A DNA stretch of 64,000 nt from Massilia sp. IC2-477 (lineage in GTDB: Bacteria; Pseudomonadota; Gammaproteobacteria; Burkholderiales; Burkholderiaceae_D), in contig NZ_JAJFEQ010000003.1 in assembly GCF_020707265.1 (NCBI RefSeq), forward strand, positions 512,719 through 576,718. Reading direction: 5' to 3'. The notes below the pieces were generated by a model. That model ran no database searches. It was given only the letters and a program-made list of their open reading frames with translations, and was not told where the DNA came from. This document shows positions 30,271 to 39,683 of the stretch, in pieces. Numbering within the stretch: the first letter of the stretch is position 1; each line of letters starts with the position of its first letter. The translations under genes and the position numbers were made by a program.

Positions 30271-30924
30271 CTAGTCGAACAGCCCGGCGCCGTCCCAGCG
30301 CGGCGCGGCCGGGTTCGAGCGCGCCGGCACCGCCCTGCCCGGCAGGCCGCGGCTGGCGAGCAGGCGCGGAAAGGCGCGGCAGTAACTCGACTGGATGCCG
30401 GCGAAGCGCGCCAGGTCGGCATACTCGACCACCATGCCGGGCGGCAGGCTGGCCAGCACCTGCACGACCCGCTCGCGCCAGTCCTCCGGCAGCGCCGGCA
30501 AGCGCTGGTCCAGCAGCGTGACCGGGTCGCCGACCCGGATCGGGCCGCCCTGCACTACGCGCGCCAGCACGCCACGCCGTCCACGGATCGTGCGCGCCAG
30601 GCCCGGTCGTTGGACATCGAGTGCGCCGCAGGCCTCGCACTGGAAACTCAGGCGCAGGATGGCATCGGCGCCGACGCGCAGCAGCATGCCGGATTGGAGT
30701 TCCTGCGTGTCGAGCCCGAGCAGCAGGTTTTCGCGCAGCGCGAACGGGGGCAATCCCAGCTCTTCGTAGGCGGTGGCGCCGGCAATCAGCACCTGGCGCG
30801 GCGAGCGCGGGTCGGCGTGGCGGTCGCCCGCCAAACCTTCTCCCGCCAGGGCCTGCAGGGCATCCTGCGGGATCGGCGCGGGAGAACCCGGCGGGCGCAG
30901 CGACAGCGCGACGACCTTCGTCAT
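30271..30924 (-). CDS. MOSC domain fused to alkyltransferase-like (ATL/MGMT-like) domain
   Basis: A 217-residue protein. Residues 1-140 are a MOSC domain: GLAGDRHADPRSPRQVLI, ALRENLLL, CEACG (Cys96 and Cys99) and VQGGPIRVGD; MOSC domains handle sulfur for molybdenum cofactor enzymes or detoxify N-hydroxylated compounds. Residues 147-217 resemble the DNA-binding part of O6-methylguanine methyltransferases (WRERVVQVLASLPPGMVVEYADLAR is close to the family pattern), but the PCHR active-site motif is replaced by VPARS (199-203), so no methyl transfer is possible. This is the layout of alkyltransferase-like proteins. It is the last gene of the cyo operon, nine bases after the cytochrome c gene. 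Confidence 0.75.
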   Translation of the reverse strand: MTKVVALSLRPPGSPAPIPQDALQALAGEGLAGDRHADPRSPRQVLIAGATAYEELGLPPFALRENLLLGLDTQELQSGMLLRVGADAILRLSFQCEACGALDVQRPGLARTIRGRRGVLARVVQGGPIRVGDPVTLLDQRLPALPEDWRERVVQVLASLPPGMVVEYADLARFAGIQSSYCRAFPRLLASRGLPGRAVPARSNPAAPRWDGAGLFD

Positions 30925-30932
30925 CGCTTGGG

Positions 30933-31322
30933 TCAGCGCTTTGCCGGCGCCACGGCCGGCGGGAAGGAGCGCAGGTAGACGACGATGTCGCCCACCTGGC
31001 GCTCGCTCAGGAAGCCCCAGAAGCGCATGCGGGTGCCGGGAACGACGGCGTCCGGATCGCGGATGAAGGCCGCCAGGCGCCGCTCGTCCCAGGCGAAGCC
31101 GGCCTTCTTCATTGCCGGCGAATAGGCATAGTCGGGCAGGCTGCCGGCGCGGCGGCCGAGGATGCCGTTGAGCTGAGGCCCGAAATTGCTCTGTGCGTTC
31201 GGGCCCACCTGGTGGCAATTGGCGCAGCGTTTGAAGGCGCTGCGGCCGGCTGCGAGCGGATCGGCTGCGTGGGCGGTGCTTGCCGTGCCCAGCAGGAGGA
31301 TGGCGAGGACAAGGCTGCGCAT
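30933..31322 (-). CDS. Periplasmic class I c-type cytochrome
   Basis: A 129-residue protein with a 19-residue signal peptide, one heme site CANCH (33-37) and a likely axial Met99 (GTRMRF). The surrounding sequence (FKRCANCHQVGPN, GPQLNGILGRRAG, YSPAMKKAGFAW) is the classic small cytochrome c/c2 type. It would carry electrons in the periplasm. It lies six bases after regA in the cyo operon, which is odd because a bo3 quinol oxidase does not use cytochrome c; it may serve another oxidase or a redox sensor function. Confidence 0.9.
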   Translation of the reverse strand: MRSLVLAILLLGTASTAHAADPLAAGRSAFKRCANCHQVGPNAQSNFGPQLNGILGRRAGSLPDYAYSPAMKKAGFAWDERRLAAFIRDPDAVVPGTRMRFWGFLSERQVGDIVVYLRSFPPAVAPAKR

Positions 31323-31328
31323 GCCGCC

Positions 31329-31871
31329 CTACTTGACCCGCTGCTTTTCCAGCTTGCGTGCCAGCGTGCGCCGGTGCAGCCCGAGGCGGCGCGCCGCTTC
31401 CGAGATGTTGAAGTCGGTCTCGGCCAGCACCGCGTGGATGCGTTCCCACTCCAGGGTCTTGATCGAGGTCGAGCGGTTGGTGATGTCTACCTCGGTGTTG
31501 CCGGCCACGTGGCCGAAGGCGGCCTCGATGTCGTCGGTATTCGAGGGCTTGGCCAGGTACTGGACCGCGCCCAGCTTGATCGCTTCCACCGCGGTGGCAA
31601 TACTGGCGAAGCCGGTCAGCACGACGATCAGCATGTCCGGATCGTGCTCGTGCAGCAGCTGCACGCAGGCCAGGCCCGAGGAATTCCCCTTGAGTTTCAG
31701 GTCGACCACGGCGTAGCCGGGGTGATGATCGGCCAGCAGCGCAGCCGCTTCGTCCTGTCCGTGTGCGACCAGGACCCGGTAGCCGCGCCGTTCGAAGGAA
31801 CGGCTCAGGGTGCGCGCGAACGCCTCGTCGTCTTCGATGATCAGCAGCAGGCGCTCAATGTTTTCCGTCAA
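31329..31871 (-). CDS. regA: Response regulator of the RegA/PrrA/ActR family
   Basis: A 180-residue regulator. The receiver holds IIEDD, the phosphorylated Asp57 (AVVDLKLKG), LTGFAS and AKPSN. After a linker, the C-terminal Fis-type helix-turn-helix reads NISEAARRLGLHRRTLARKL, the RegA signature. The start is a TTG at 31869-31871, supported by AGAGGAA a few bases before it and 17 bases inside the regB end, so the pair is translationally coupled. RegA controls respiration, energy and redox genes in response to RegB, plausibly including this operon. Confidence 0.9.
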   Translation of the reverse strand: MTENIERLLLIIEDDEAFARTLSRSFERRGYRVLVAHGQDEAAALLADHHPGYAVVDLKLKGNSSGLACVQLLHEHDPDMLIVVLTGFASIATAVEAIKLGAVQYLAKPSNTDDIEAAFGHVAGNTEVDITNRSTSIKTLEWERIHAVLAETDFNISEAARRLGLHRRTLARKLEKQRVK

Positions 31872-33207
31872 TGCGTTCCTCTTCCAGTTCGATGCTCGAC
31901 AGCGGCAGGCTCAATGTCACCTGTGCGCCGCCCTCCTCCCGGTTGACCGCGTTTACCGAGCCGCCCAGCTTGCGCACCACGTTCACCGCCAGGAACAGCC
32001 CCAGGCCCCGTCCCGGCTTGATCTTGGTGGACTGGTAGGGCTTGCCGATCTGGCCCAGCATGCCTGGCGCAAAGCCGGGGCCGCGGTCGACCACGGCGAC
32101 GTACAGGGTGCCGTCCTCGATCCAGGCATCCAGGCCAACCCAGTCGGGCGAGGCCTCGAGCGCATTGTCGAGCAGGTTGTCGATGGTCTGCTTGAGCGCC
32201 GAATCGGAGGCCACCGGCAAGTCGTGCGCGATACGGTTATTGTACTGGAAGGCGGCCACTTGCCGGCTCGCACGCCAGCCTTTGACTACGCCGTCCAAGA
32301 AGGCGCGCACGGTGGTGCGCACCGCCGATTCGCCGCGCGCTTCGCCGGCCGACAGCAGGATGCCGCTGACGATGGTCTTGCAGCGCTGGAGCTGGGTCTG
32401 CATCTCGGTGATCTCTTCCAGCAGGCTAGGGTCGTCGCGGAACTGCGGCATGCGCTTCCAGTCGCCGAGGATCACGGAGACCGTGGCCAGCGGCGTGCCC
32501 AGCTCGTGGGCGGCGCCCGAGGCCAGCAGGCCCATGCGCACGATGTGCTCCTCTTCCACCGCATGCTGGCGCAGTGAGGCCAGCTGCGCCGCTTTCTGGC
32601 GCAGCGTATCCGAGATGCGCGAGATGAACATGACCAGCAGCGCCGCATTGAGCGCGAAGCAGACCAGCAGCCCCTGGATGTACAGGCTCGAGATCCCGCG
32701 CGCATGGTCGAAAGGCAGCGCGAGCGGCTGGGCGTACATCGCCAGGCCGGCCAGGCAGGCGATCGTGATCAGGACGATGGTCCAGGTCCACAGCGCCTCC
32801 AACAGCACGGCCGACAGGATCACTTGCAGCAGGTAGAGGAACGAGAAGGGATTGTTGATACCGCCCGAGAGGTAGAGCAGCACGGTCAGGCTGGCGACGT
32901 CCACCAGCAGGGCCATGAACATTTCGCTGTTGGAGACCGGCCGCCGCTCGTGCCAACGCAGGTGGCTGGCGACGTTGAAGGCGATCAGGCAGGCCAGCAC
33001 CTGCAGCATGTGCACCAGCGGCAGCTGGATGTTAAAGATCAGGATGGCCGAGGCGATGGTCGTGATCTGTCCGATCACGGCGATCCAGCGCAGCTCGATC
33101 AGCTGCAGCATGTTCTTGTGGCCCGCGGCGAATTCGACGTTGGCGGCGGCCGCCTGCGGCGAGCTGCGCCCGGCCTTGGCGAAGAAATCGAGGGGGTTCT
33201 GGATCAT
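31855..33207 (-). CDS. regB: Redox-sensing histidine kinase of the RegB/PrrB/ActS family
   Basis: A 450-residue kinase with six membrane helices (about 35-200). It carries all three family markers: the quinone-binding GGINNPF (115-121), the H-box AHELGTPLATV (His234), and the redox-box cysteine in QRCKTI (Cys276), whose oxidation shuts off RegB in Rhodobacter. The catalytic domain has DNLLDNALEASP, VDRGPGF and GRGLGLFLAV. It reports the redox state of the quinone pool, which is the substrate of the oxidase encoded directly upstream. The gene begins 14 bases after surf1. Confidence 0.92.
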   Translation of the reverse strand: MIQNPLDFFAKAGRSSPQAAAANVEFAAGHKNMLQLIELRWIAVIGQITTIASAILIFNIQLPLVHMLQVLACLIAFNVASHLRWHERRPVSNSEMFMALLVDVASLTVLLYLSGGINNPFSFLYLLQVILSAVLLEALWTWTIVLITIACLAGLAMYAQPLALPFDHARGISSLYIQGLLVCFALNAALLVMFISRISDTLRQKAAQLASLRQHAVEEEHIVRMGLLASGAAHELGTPLATVSVILGDWKRMPQFRDDPSLLEEITEMQTQLQRCKTIVSGILLSAGEARGESAVRTTVRAFLDGVVKGWRASRQVAAFQYNNRIAHDLPVASDSALKQTIDNLLDNALEASPDWVGLDAWIEDGTLYVAVVDRGPGFAPGMLGQIGKPYQSTKIKPGRGLGLFLAVNVVRKLGGSVNAVNREEGGAQVTLSLPLSSIELEEERIDGKH

Positions 33208-33221
33208 GCGGGTCGATGTTG

Positions 33222-34022
33222 TCAGTCGTCGTCGCGGATTTTACCGCCATGACGGCTGACCCACCACCAGGCGGCGCCGACCATCAGGGCCAGCGCGTAC
33301 CAGGTCAGGGCATAGACCAGATGATTGTTCTGGAAGGAGATGACGGTCAGGCCACCAACGGCGCGCTCGGGTGCGTCGGCCGGGTCCTGGTTCTTGCCGG
33401 CGTCGATGAAGTACGGAGCAACGTTGGTCAGCCGGCGCGCTGCCGCCAGTGCGGCGACGTCGCGTGAAAACCAGCGGTTCGTTACCGGGTCGTTATCGCG
33501 CAGGAAGCCGCCCTTCGGCTCGCTGATGCGCAGCAGGCCGGTGACGTCGACGCGCTCGCCCGCGCCGGCGCAGGGGTCGGCGCCGGCCTGCTTGCCGGGG
33601 TAACGCCCCGGCTTGTTCCCGGTCGCCGGAATGAAACCGCGATTGATGAAGACGATGTGGCCCTCCGCCGTACACAGCGGCGTGAGCAGCCAGAAGCCCG
33701 CGCCAAGCTCGGAGACGGCCTGCACGGGGGTGGTGAATTCGTAGAGGTAGTGCCCGGCAAGACGTACGCGCCGGTATTCGTCGGATTCTCTGGAGACTTG
33801 CGCCCAGCGCGCAGCGGGAGGCGGCGCGACCGGGTTCGCATGCACGCGTGCGTCGACGCGTGCGATCAGGTCCAGCTTCCATTGCAGGCGAACGACCTGC
33901 CAGGTTCCCAGACCCAGGAACAATACGACCAGCAGCAGGGCCACCACCGCCAGCACCCGCCGCGCAAGCAGGCTGCGCGGGGGATGGGCGGCGGGTCCTG
34001 CCTGCTGGCCGCGGTCCTGCAT
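33222..34022 (-). CDS. SURF1-family oxidase assembly factor (quinol oxidase type)
   Basis: A 266-residue inner-membrane protein with an N-terminal helix (about 22-42, then GTWQVVRLQWK, the SURF1 hallmark), a periplasmic beta-rich domain (RRVRLAGHYLYEF, FWLLTPL, VFINRGFIP) and a C-terminal helix ending NNHLVYALTWYALALMVG, the second hallmark. SURF1 proteins help insert heme into heme-copper oxidase subunit I; a quinol-oxidase-specific form (Surf1q) is known from the qox operon of Paracoccus. It begins on the base after the cyoD stop (TAAATG), which fits that role. Confidence 0.9.
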   Translation of the reverse strand: MQDRGQQAGPAAHPPRSLLARRVLAVVALLLVVLFLGLGTWQVVRLQWKLDLIARVDARVHANPVAPPPAARWAQVSRESDEYRRVRLAGHYLYEFTTPVQAVSELGAGFWLLTPLCTAEGHIVFINRGFIPATGNKPGRYPGKQAGADPCAGAGERVDVTGLLRISEPKGGFLRDNDPVTNRWFSRDVAALAAARRLTNVAPYFIDAGKNQDPADAPERAVGGLTVISFQNNHLVYALTWYALALMVGAAWWWVSRHGGKIRDDD

Positions 34023-34424
34023 TTACTGCATGTCGTGCATGCCGTGGGTGGTGTCGCTTGCGCCACCCATGGCCGGCATCATGTTGGCGTTCATGTGGTG
34101 CATGACCCAGATCGAGCCGGCCAGCACGATGACCAGCAGGACGACGGTCAGGATCAGCGCCATCATGTTCCAGCCGCCTTCCGACTTCGAGTTCATGTGC
34201 AGGAAGTAGATCATCTGCACGACGAACTGCACGGCGGCGAAGCCCATGATCACGTACTTCGTCGTTTCCGGTGGCAGCACGTTGCCCATGACGAGCCAGA
34301 ACGGGATCGCGGTCAGGATCAGCGACAGCACGAAGCCGATGGCGTAATCCTTGATGCTGTAATGCGTGACGAAGCTGGTGTGACCGTCGTGGTCGTGCTC
34401 GTGGTGGTGGATGTGATCGCTCAT
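34023..34424 (-). CDS. cyoD: Cytochrome bo3 quinol oxidase subunit IV
   Basis: A 133-residue protein with three membrane helices (about 28-48, 56-78, 90-112) typical of CyoD; KYVIMGFAAVQFVVQMIYFLHM is the conserved central part. Two additions stand out. The N-terminus holds a His cluster (HIHHHEHDHDGH), and the C-terminus is Met/His-rich (MHHMNANMMPAMGG, HGMHDMQ). Both could bind copper or other metals near the oxidase. ATG 34424 overlaps the cyoC stop (ATGA). The His-rich tail adds about 20 residues to the usual length. Confidence 0.9.
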   Translation of the reverse strand: MSDHIHHHEHDHDGHTSFVTHYSIKDYAIGFVLSLILTAIPFWLVMGNVLPPETTKYVIMGFAAVQFVVQMIYFLHMNSKSEGGWNMMALILTVVLLVIVLAGSIWVMHHMNANMMPAMGGASDTTHGMHDMQ

Positions 34425-35059
34425 GGCAGCACTCCCATCAGGTAGACAAAGGTGAACACGCCGATCCAGACGACGTCCAGGAAGTGCCAGAACAGCGACA
34501 GGCACTGCAGGCGACGGAAGTTCTCGGTGGTCAGGCCGTGTTTCGACAGCTGCACCATCAGGGTGATCAGCCAGATTGCGCCGAACAGCACGTGCAGGCC
34601 GTGGGTACCGACCAGCGAGAAGAACGCGGTCAGGAAGCCGCTGCGGCTCGGACCCGCGCCTTCATGGATCAGGTGCAGGAACTCGTAGATCTCGAGCGAC
34701 AGGAAGGCCGCGCCCAGCAGGCCGGTGACGCCCATCCACAGCAGGGTCGCGCCCAGCTTCTTGGCCTGGGCCGACACCATCGCGAAGCCGAAGGTGATCG
34801 ACGACAGCAGCAGGAAGCCGGTGTTAATGGCGATCAGCGTCAGGTCGAACAGCTCGGCGCCGGTCGGACCGCCGGCGTAGTTACGGCCCAGCACCGCATA
34901 GGTGGCGAACAGGGACGCGAAGATGAGGCAGTCGCTCATCAGGTAAATCCAGAAACCGAGCAGGGTGCCCTGTTCCGGATGGTGCTCGCGCACCAGGTAG
35001 CGCGCGGTCACCTCGTCGGCGGTCAGGCCGCCGGGAATAGTAGCTTTAATTTCAGACAT
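34421..35059 (-). CDS. cyoC: Cytochrome bo3 quinol oxidase subunit III
   Basis: A 212-residue inner-membrane protein with five helices, as in CyoC. Conserved parts include [50 protein letters not shown] and the C-terminal [23 protein letters not shown], shared with subunits III of heme-copper oxidases. The subunit stabilises the complex rather than carrying cofactors. It overlaps cyoB by eight bases and cyoD by four. Confidence 0.95.
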   Translation of the reverse strand: MSEIKATIPGGLTADEVTARYLVREHHPEQGTLLGFWIYLMSDCLIFASLFATYAVLGRNYAGGPTGAELFDLTLIAINTGFLLLSSITFGFAMVSAQAKKLGATLLWMGVTGLLGAAFLSLEIYEFLHLIHEGAGPSRSGFLTAFFSLVGTHGLHVLFGAIWLITLMVQLSKHGLTTENFRRLQCLSLFWHFLDVVWIGVFTFVYLMGVLP

Positions 35060-37055
35060 GGCTCTTCAGCAGCATAGTGTGCGCTTCTTCAGTGCGGGCA
35101 ACTTCTTCCGCCGGAATGTAGTAATCGCGCTTGTAGTTGAACGTGTGGATGATGATCGCGGCCATCATGGCAACAAAGGACACGGCGACGAGCAGCCACA
35201 TGTGCCAGATGATGCCGAAGCCGACCACGGCCGACAGTGCCGAGATGCCGAAACCAGCCCAGGTATTCTTGGGCATGTGGATCGCCACATAGTCTTTCAG
35301 CGGACGCTGGTAGCCGTTCTTCTTCATGTCGGCGAAGGTGTCGTTGTCGTGCACCACCGGGGTGAAGGCGAAGTTGTAGTCCGGCGGTGGCGACGAGGTC
35401 GCCCACTCCAGGGTACGGCCATCCCACGGGTCACCGGTGACATCGCGCAGCTTGGCGCGGTCTTTCCAGGTGAAGAAGATCTGCAGGATCAGCGCAGCGA
35501 TGCCGCCAGCGATCATCAGGGTACCGAACAGCGAGATCTGGAACAGCGGCTGAAGTTCCGGGTCTTCGAAGTGGCTGGTACGACGGGTCACGCCCATGAA
35601 GCCCAGGATGTAGGGCGGCAGGAAGGCGAACCAGAAGCCGATCGACCACAGCCAGAAGGAGACCTTGCCCCAGAACTGGTTCAGCTTCACGCCGGTCATC
35701 TTCGGCGCCCAGTAGTTGAAGCCGGCGAAAATGCCGAACACGACGCCGCCGATGATCACGTTATGGAAGTGGGCGATCAGGAACAGCGAGTTGTGCAGCA
35801 CGAAGTCGGCCGCCGGGATCGCCAGCATCACGCCGGTCATGCCGCCGATGACGAAGGTCAGCATGAAGGACACGGTCCACATCATCGGCAGTTCAAAGCG
35901 GATACGGCCGCGGTACATCGTGAACAGCCAGTTGAAGATCTTCGCGCCCGTCGGGATCGAGATGATCATCGTGGTGATGCCGAAGAACGAGTTGACGCTC
36001 GCGCCGCTGCCCATGGTGAAGAAGTGGTGCAGCCACACCAGGTAGGACAGCACCATGATCACGCAGGTCGCGTAGACCATGGAGGTATAGCCGAACAGGC
36101 GCTTGCCGCAGAAGGTCGAGACGACTTCCGAGAAGATGCCGAAGGCCGGCAGGATCAGGATGTAGACCTCAGGGTGGCCCCAGATCCAGATCAGGTTCAC
36201 GTACATCATCGCGTTGCCGCCACGGTCGTTCGTGAAGAACGCGGTGTCGAACAGGCGGTCCATGCCCAGCATGGCCAGCACGGCGGTCAGGATCGGGAAG
36301 GTGATCACGATCAGGATGTTGGTGCACAGCGAGGTCCAGACGAAGACAGGCATCTTCATCAGGCCCATGCCCGGTGCGCGCATCTTGACGATGGTGACGA
36401 TCAGGTTGACGCCCGAGAGCAGCGTACCGACGCCCGCGATCTGCAATGACCAGATGTAGTAGTCGACGCCCACCCCAGGACTTGCCAGGATGCCCGACAG
36501 CGGCGGATAGGCCAGCCAGCCGGTGCGTGCGAATTCACCCACGAACAGCGAGGCCATGACCAGCACGGCGCCCATGGTGGTCATCCAGAACGAGAAGTTG
36601 TTCAGGAACGGGAATGCCACGTCGCGCGCGCCGATCTGCAGCGGCACGACATAGTTCATCAGGCCCGTCACGAACGGCATCGCCACGAAGAAGATCATGA
36701 TCACGCCGTGGGCGGTGAAGATCTGGTCGTAGTGGTCCGGCGGCAGGAAGCCGTGGTTGGAGCCGAAGGCGAACGCCTGCTGCGCACGCATCATGAGGGC
36801 GTCGGCGAAGCCGCGCAGGAACATGATGAGGCCGAGGATCATGTACATGATGCCGATTTTCTTGTGGTCGATACTGGTGAACCAGTTGTTCCACAAGTTG
36901 CCCCACTGGCGGAAGTAGGTGATCAGGGCCGCCAGGCCCAGGCCACCGACGATCACGCCGGCGAAGGTTGCGATCAGGATCGGCTCGTGGAACGGAATCG
37001 CGTCCCAGCTGAGCCGACCGAAGATAAGCTTCGTCAAGTCGAGAGAGTCTTGCAT
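35052..37055 (-). CDS. cyoB: Cytochrome bo3 quinol oxidase subunit I
   Basis: A 667-residue, roughly 15-helix subunit holding heme b, heme o3 and CuB. Recognisable ligands lie in [11 protein letters not shown] (heme b His), [17 protein letters not shown] (CuB His-Tyr pair), LHHFFTMG (CuB His-His) and [10 protein letters not shown] (heme o3 and heme b His). It reduces oxygen to water, oxidising ubiquinol and pumping protons. It starts two bases from the end of cyoA. The gene for heme O synthase (cyoE), often the fifth gene in enteric cyo operons, is absent here and must be elsewhere. Confidence 0.97.
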   Translation of the reverse strand: MQDSLDLTKLIFGRLSWDAIPFHEPILIATFAGVIVGGLGLAALITYFRQWGNLWNNWFTSIDHKKIGIMYMILGLIMFLRGFADALMMRAQQAFAFGSNHGFLPPDHYDQIFTAHGVIMIFFVAMPFVTGLMNYVVPLQIGARDVAFPFLNNFSFWMTTMGAVLVMASLFVGEFARTGWLAYPPLSGILASPGVGVDYYIWSLQIAGVGTLLSGVNLIVTIVKMRAPGMGLMKMPVFVWTSLCTNILIVITFPILTAVLAMLGMDRLFDTAFFTNDRGGNAMMYVNLIWIWGHPEVYILILPAFGIFSEVVSTFCGKRLFGYTSMVYATCVIMVLSYLVWLHHFFTMGSGASVNSFFGITTMIISIPTGAKIFNWLFTMYRGRIRFELPMMWTVSFMLTFVIGGMTGVMLAIPAADFVLHNSLFLIAHFHNVIIGGVVFGIFAGFNYWAPKMTGVKLNQFWGKVSFWLWSIGFWFAFLPPYILGFMGVTRRTSHFEDPELQPLFQISLFGTLMIAGGIAALILQIFFTWKDRAKLRDVTGDPWDGRTLEWATSSPPPDYNFAFTPVVHDNDTFADMKKNGYQRPLKDYVAIHMPKNTWAGFGISALSAVVGFGIIWHMWLLVAVSFVAMMAAIIIHTFNYKRDYYIPAEEVARTEEAHTMLLKSHV

Positions 37056-37057
37056 GG

Positions 37058-38098
37058 TTACTTCTTCACAGGATTGTTATTGGTGCCCGGAACCGGACCA
37101 CCGGCTGCAGGCGTCACACACATTTCCAGTTCCGCCAGTTGGGCATCGCTGCCCTGCTTCGGCAGGCGCTTGGCCGCCGCGGCGATCTGGTTGCGCTTGT
37201 GGTCGTCCGCCATCTGCTGGTTCATGCAGACGCTGCCTTCGGCCACGCAGCGGTTCAGGACACGGTTGAACAGCGCGGTTTCCACCTGGCCGTAATGGCG
37301 CACCGGCTCACGCACGGACGGCTTTTCCAGGGTCAGGTAACCGGCACGGTTCAGCTGTTCAGGATTGCTCTTCATCTGCTGCACCCAGGCGTCGAACTCG
37401 CCCGTGCTCACGCCCTTGTAGGCGAAGTGCATGTGCGAGAAGCCTTCGCCGCTGAAGTTGGCGGACAGGCCCTTGTAGTCGCCCGGCTTGTTCAGCACGG
37501 CGTTCAGGGTCGTCTCCATGCCCGGCATCGCGTAGATCATGCCGGCCAGCGTCGGGATGTAGAAGGTGTTCATCACGGTCGACGAGGTGATCTTGAAGCG
37601 GATCGGCACGTCCACCGGGGTGACCAGTTCGTTGACCGAAGCGATGCCCTGCTCCGGATAGATGAACAGCCACTTCCAGTCGAGCGCCACGACCTGCACC
37701 TCGAGCGGCTTGGTCGATGCCGGGATCGGACGGTGCTCGTCGATGCGGTCGAGCGGACGGTACGGGTCCAGCTTGTGGGTCGAGACCCAGGTGATCAGGC
37801 CCAGCACGATGATGATCAGGAGCGGCGCGCCCCAGATCACGAGTTCGAGCTTGGTCGAGTGGTCCCAGTCGGGTTCGTATTTGGCGCTGGTGTTGCTCTT
37901 GCGGTAGCGCCAGGCGAACAGGACAGTCAGGATCATCACCGGGACGATGATGATCAACATGAGCAGGACCGAGATCGTGATCAGGTCTGCCTGCTGCTTT
38001 GCAATATCGCCGGTGGGATTCATCACCACCGTGTTGCAGCCGGACAGCAGTGCAAGCAGGAGTAATGGGAGTCCGCGGCGGACAATTTTAGGAATCAT
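37058..38098 (-). CDS. cyoA: Cytochrome bo3 quinol oxidase subunit II
   Basis: A 346-residue lipoprotein. The lipobox LLSGC (Cys21) follows a short signal peptide; two membrane helices (about 40-62 and 88-110) lead into the periplasmic cupredoxin-like domain. [20 protein letters not shown] and [23 protein letters not shown] are diagnostic. As in other quinol oxidases the CuA ligands of cytochrome c oxidases are missing. The C-terminal extension (about 290-346) carries three Cys and is Pro/Gly-rich at the end. First gene of the supra-operon; its promoter lies in 38099-38165, where GTTAC and GTAAC arms form an inverted repeat around 38115. Confidence 0.95.
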   Translation of the reverse strand: MIPKIVRRGLPLLLLALLSGCNTVVMNPTGDIAKQQADLITISVLLMLIIIVPVMILTVLFAWRYRKSNTSAKYEPDWDHSTKLELVIWGAPLLIIIVLGLITWVSTHKLDPYRPLDRIDEHRPIPASTKPLEVQVVALDWKWLFIYPEQGIASVNELVTPVDVPIRFKITSSTVMNTFYIPTLAGMIYAMPGMETTLNAVLNKPGDYKGLSANFSGEGFSHMHFAYKGVSTGEFDAWVQQMKSNPEQLNRAGYLTLEKPSVREPVRHYGQVETALFNRVLNRCVAEGSVCMNQQMADDHKRNQIAAAAKRLPKQGSDAQLAELEMCVTPAAGGPVPGTNNNPVKK

Positions 38099-38165
38099 GC
38101 TAGGTATCTAACGTTACATGGGAATAAGAACATGCTACTGTAACGCCAACGGCCTACGGCAACCA

Positions 38166-38195
38166 TTGGACACTTTGTCCCACCCTTGCTATATT
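38166..38195 (+). promoter_or_regulatory. Sigma70-type promoter for the MFS gene at 38279
   Basis: TTGGAC (38166-38171) and TATATT (38190-38195) with an 18-base spacer are good -35 and -10 boxes. The transcript leader would be about 75 bases. The promoter is back-to-back with that of cyoA. Confidence 0.6.
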
Positions 38196-38278
38196 GCAAT
38201 TACGGCATCGCCGCAATCACAACAAGCAGAGGCGCGATTTCAGGCTGTCGAGGCCAGCTGACCTCAGGAGACGAAGAT

Positions 38279-39622
38279 ATGCAAAGCACGACGACGTACG
38301 GCGCTGCAGGTAGCGCTCCCATCACCCACCCGACCAGCGGGGCCCGCAACATCAACGCCAGGGATGGCGAAATCCACCCGGGTGAAATAGCCGTCGGCGT
38401 GGTCATTGGCCGCGCCTCGGAATATTTCGAATTCTTCGTCTATGCCATTGCTTCCGTGCTCGTGTTCCCGGCGATCTTTTTCCCGTGGGCTGACCGGCTG
38501 GAAGCGACACTCTACTCGTTTATCATTTTTTCGTTCGCATTCATCGTGCGCCCCATCGGCACGGTGATCTTCATGTGGCTGCAAACCCGTTTCAGCCGCG
38601 AAATCAAGCTGACCATCGCCCTGCTCCTGATGGGCACCAGCACCGTCGTGATTTCCTTCCTGCCGTCCTATGACCGGATCGGCATGGCGGCCATCGTGAT
38701 CCTGTCGCTGATGCGCATCGGCCAGGGCATCGCCCAGGGCGGCTCCTGGGACGGCCTGCCCTCGCTGCTGGCTCTGTCGGCGCCGGAACACAAGCGCGGC
38801 TTTTACGCGATGCTGGGCCAGCTGGCAGCGCCGATCGGCTTCCTGATCGCCGCCGGCCTGTTCGCCTACCTGCTGAGCAACCTGTCGCAGGACGATTTCC
38901 TGGTCTGGGGCTGGCGCTTCCCGTTCTTCTGCGCCTTCGCCATCAACATCGTGGCCCTGTTCGCGCGCCTGCGCCTGGTCTCGACCAGCGAATATTCGCG
39001 CCTGCTGGACGCCCACGAACTCGACCCGGCCCCGGTCGGCGAGCTGGTGAAGTCGCAGGGCAGCAATATCGCGATCGGTGCCCTGGCCGCGCTGGCCAGC
39101 TACGCCCTGTTCCACCTGGTGACGGTGTTCCCGCTGTCCTGGATCCAGCTCTACGATACCCGCCCGATGGACGAGTTCCTGCACGTCCAGATGTGGGGCG
39201 CCGCGCTGGCGGTGCTGGCGGTGCTGGCTTCGGGCCTGATCGCCGACAAGGTCGGCCGCCGCACCACCCTCGGCACCCTGGCCGCCCTGATCGCCCTGTT
39301 CTCGGGCTTCGTGCCGACCCTGATGGATGGCGGCGAAACCGGCCAGAACATCTTCATCCTGGTCGGCTTCGTCCTGCTCGGCCTGTCGTACGGCCAGGCC
39401 GCCGGCGCCGTGACCGCGAACTTCAAGCAGCAGTACCGCTATACCGGCGCGGCCCTGACCTCGGACCTGGCCTGGCTGGTCGGCGCGGCCTTTGCCCCGC
39501 TGGTCGCGCTCGGCCTGTCGGCGAATTTCGGCCTCGGCTATGTCAGCCTCTACCTGCTGTCGGGCGCAGTCGGCTCGCTGGCGGCGCTGAGCCTGAACCG
39601 GGCGCTGGAAATCCGCGACTGA
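38279..39622 (+). CDS. MFS transporter, diverged MHS-like
   Basis: A 447-residue protein with about 12 helices after a 35-residue polar start. VVIGRASEYFEFFVYAIASVLVFP corresponds to the MHS helix-1 motif but with GRASEYFEFF instead of GxxxE(F/W)YDF, and the helix 2-3 loop (WLQTRFSREIKL) lacks the usual GxxxDxxGRK. RIGQGIAQGGSWDGLPSLLA and a second GLIADKVGRRTTLG motif are retained. Substrate unknown. ATG 38279 has AGGAG nine bases upstream. It is divergent from the cyo supra-operon with 180 bases between, so joint control is possible. Confidence 0.82.
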   Translation: MQSTTTYGAAGSAPITHPTSGARNINARDGEIHPGEIAVGVVIGRASEYFEFFVYAIASVLVFPAIFFPWADRLEATLYSFIIFSFAFIVRPIGTVIFMWLQTRFSREIKLTIALLLMGTSTVVISFLPSYDRIGMAAIVILSLMRIGQGIAQGGSWDGLPSLLALSAPEHKRGFYAMLGQLAAPIGFLIAAGLFAYLLSNLSQDDFLVWGWRFPFFCAFAINIVALFARLRLVSTSEYSRLLDAHELDPAPVGELVKSQGSNIAIGALAALASYALFHLVTVFPLSWIQLYDTRPMDEFLHVQMWGAALAVLAVLASGLIADKVGRRTTLGTLAALIALFSGFVPTLMDGGETGQNIFILVGFVLLGLSYGQAAGAVTANFKQQYRYTGAALTSDLAWLVGAAFAPLVALGLSANFGLGYVSLYLLSGAVGSLAALSLNRALEIRD

Positions 39623-39646
39623 GCGAAACGCGTTCTCATGGTAAAG

Positions 39647-39669
39647 CGGCCCCATCCGGGGCCGTTTTT
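39647..39669 (+). terminator. Rho-independent terminator of the MFS gene
   Basis: Stem CGGCCCC / GGGGCCG (39647-39653, 39658-39664) with loop ATCC, followed by TTTTTC. It lies 25 bases after the MFS stop and just before the convergent SDR gene. Confidence 0.85.
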
Positions 39670-39683
39670 CATTGCCGGCGCAC

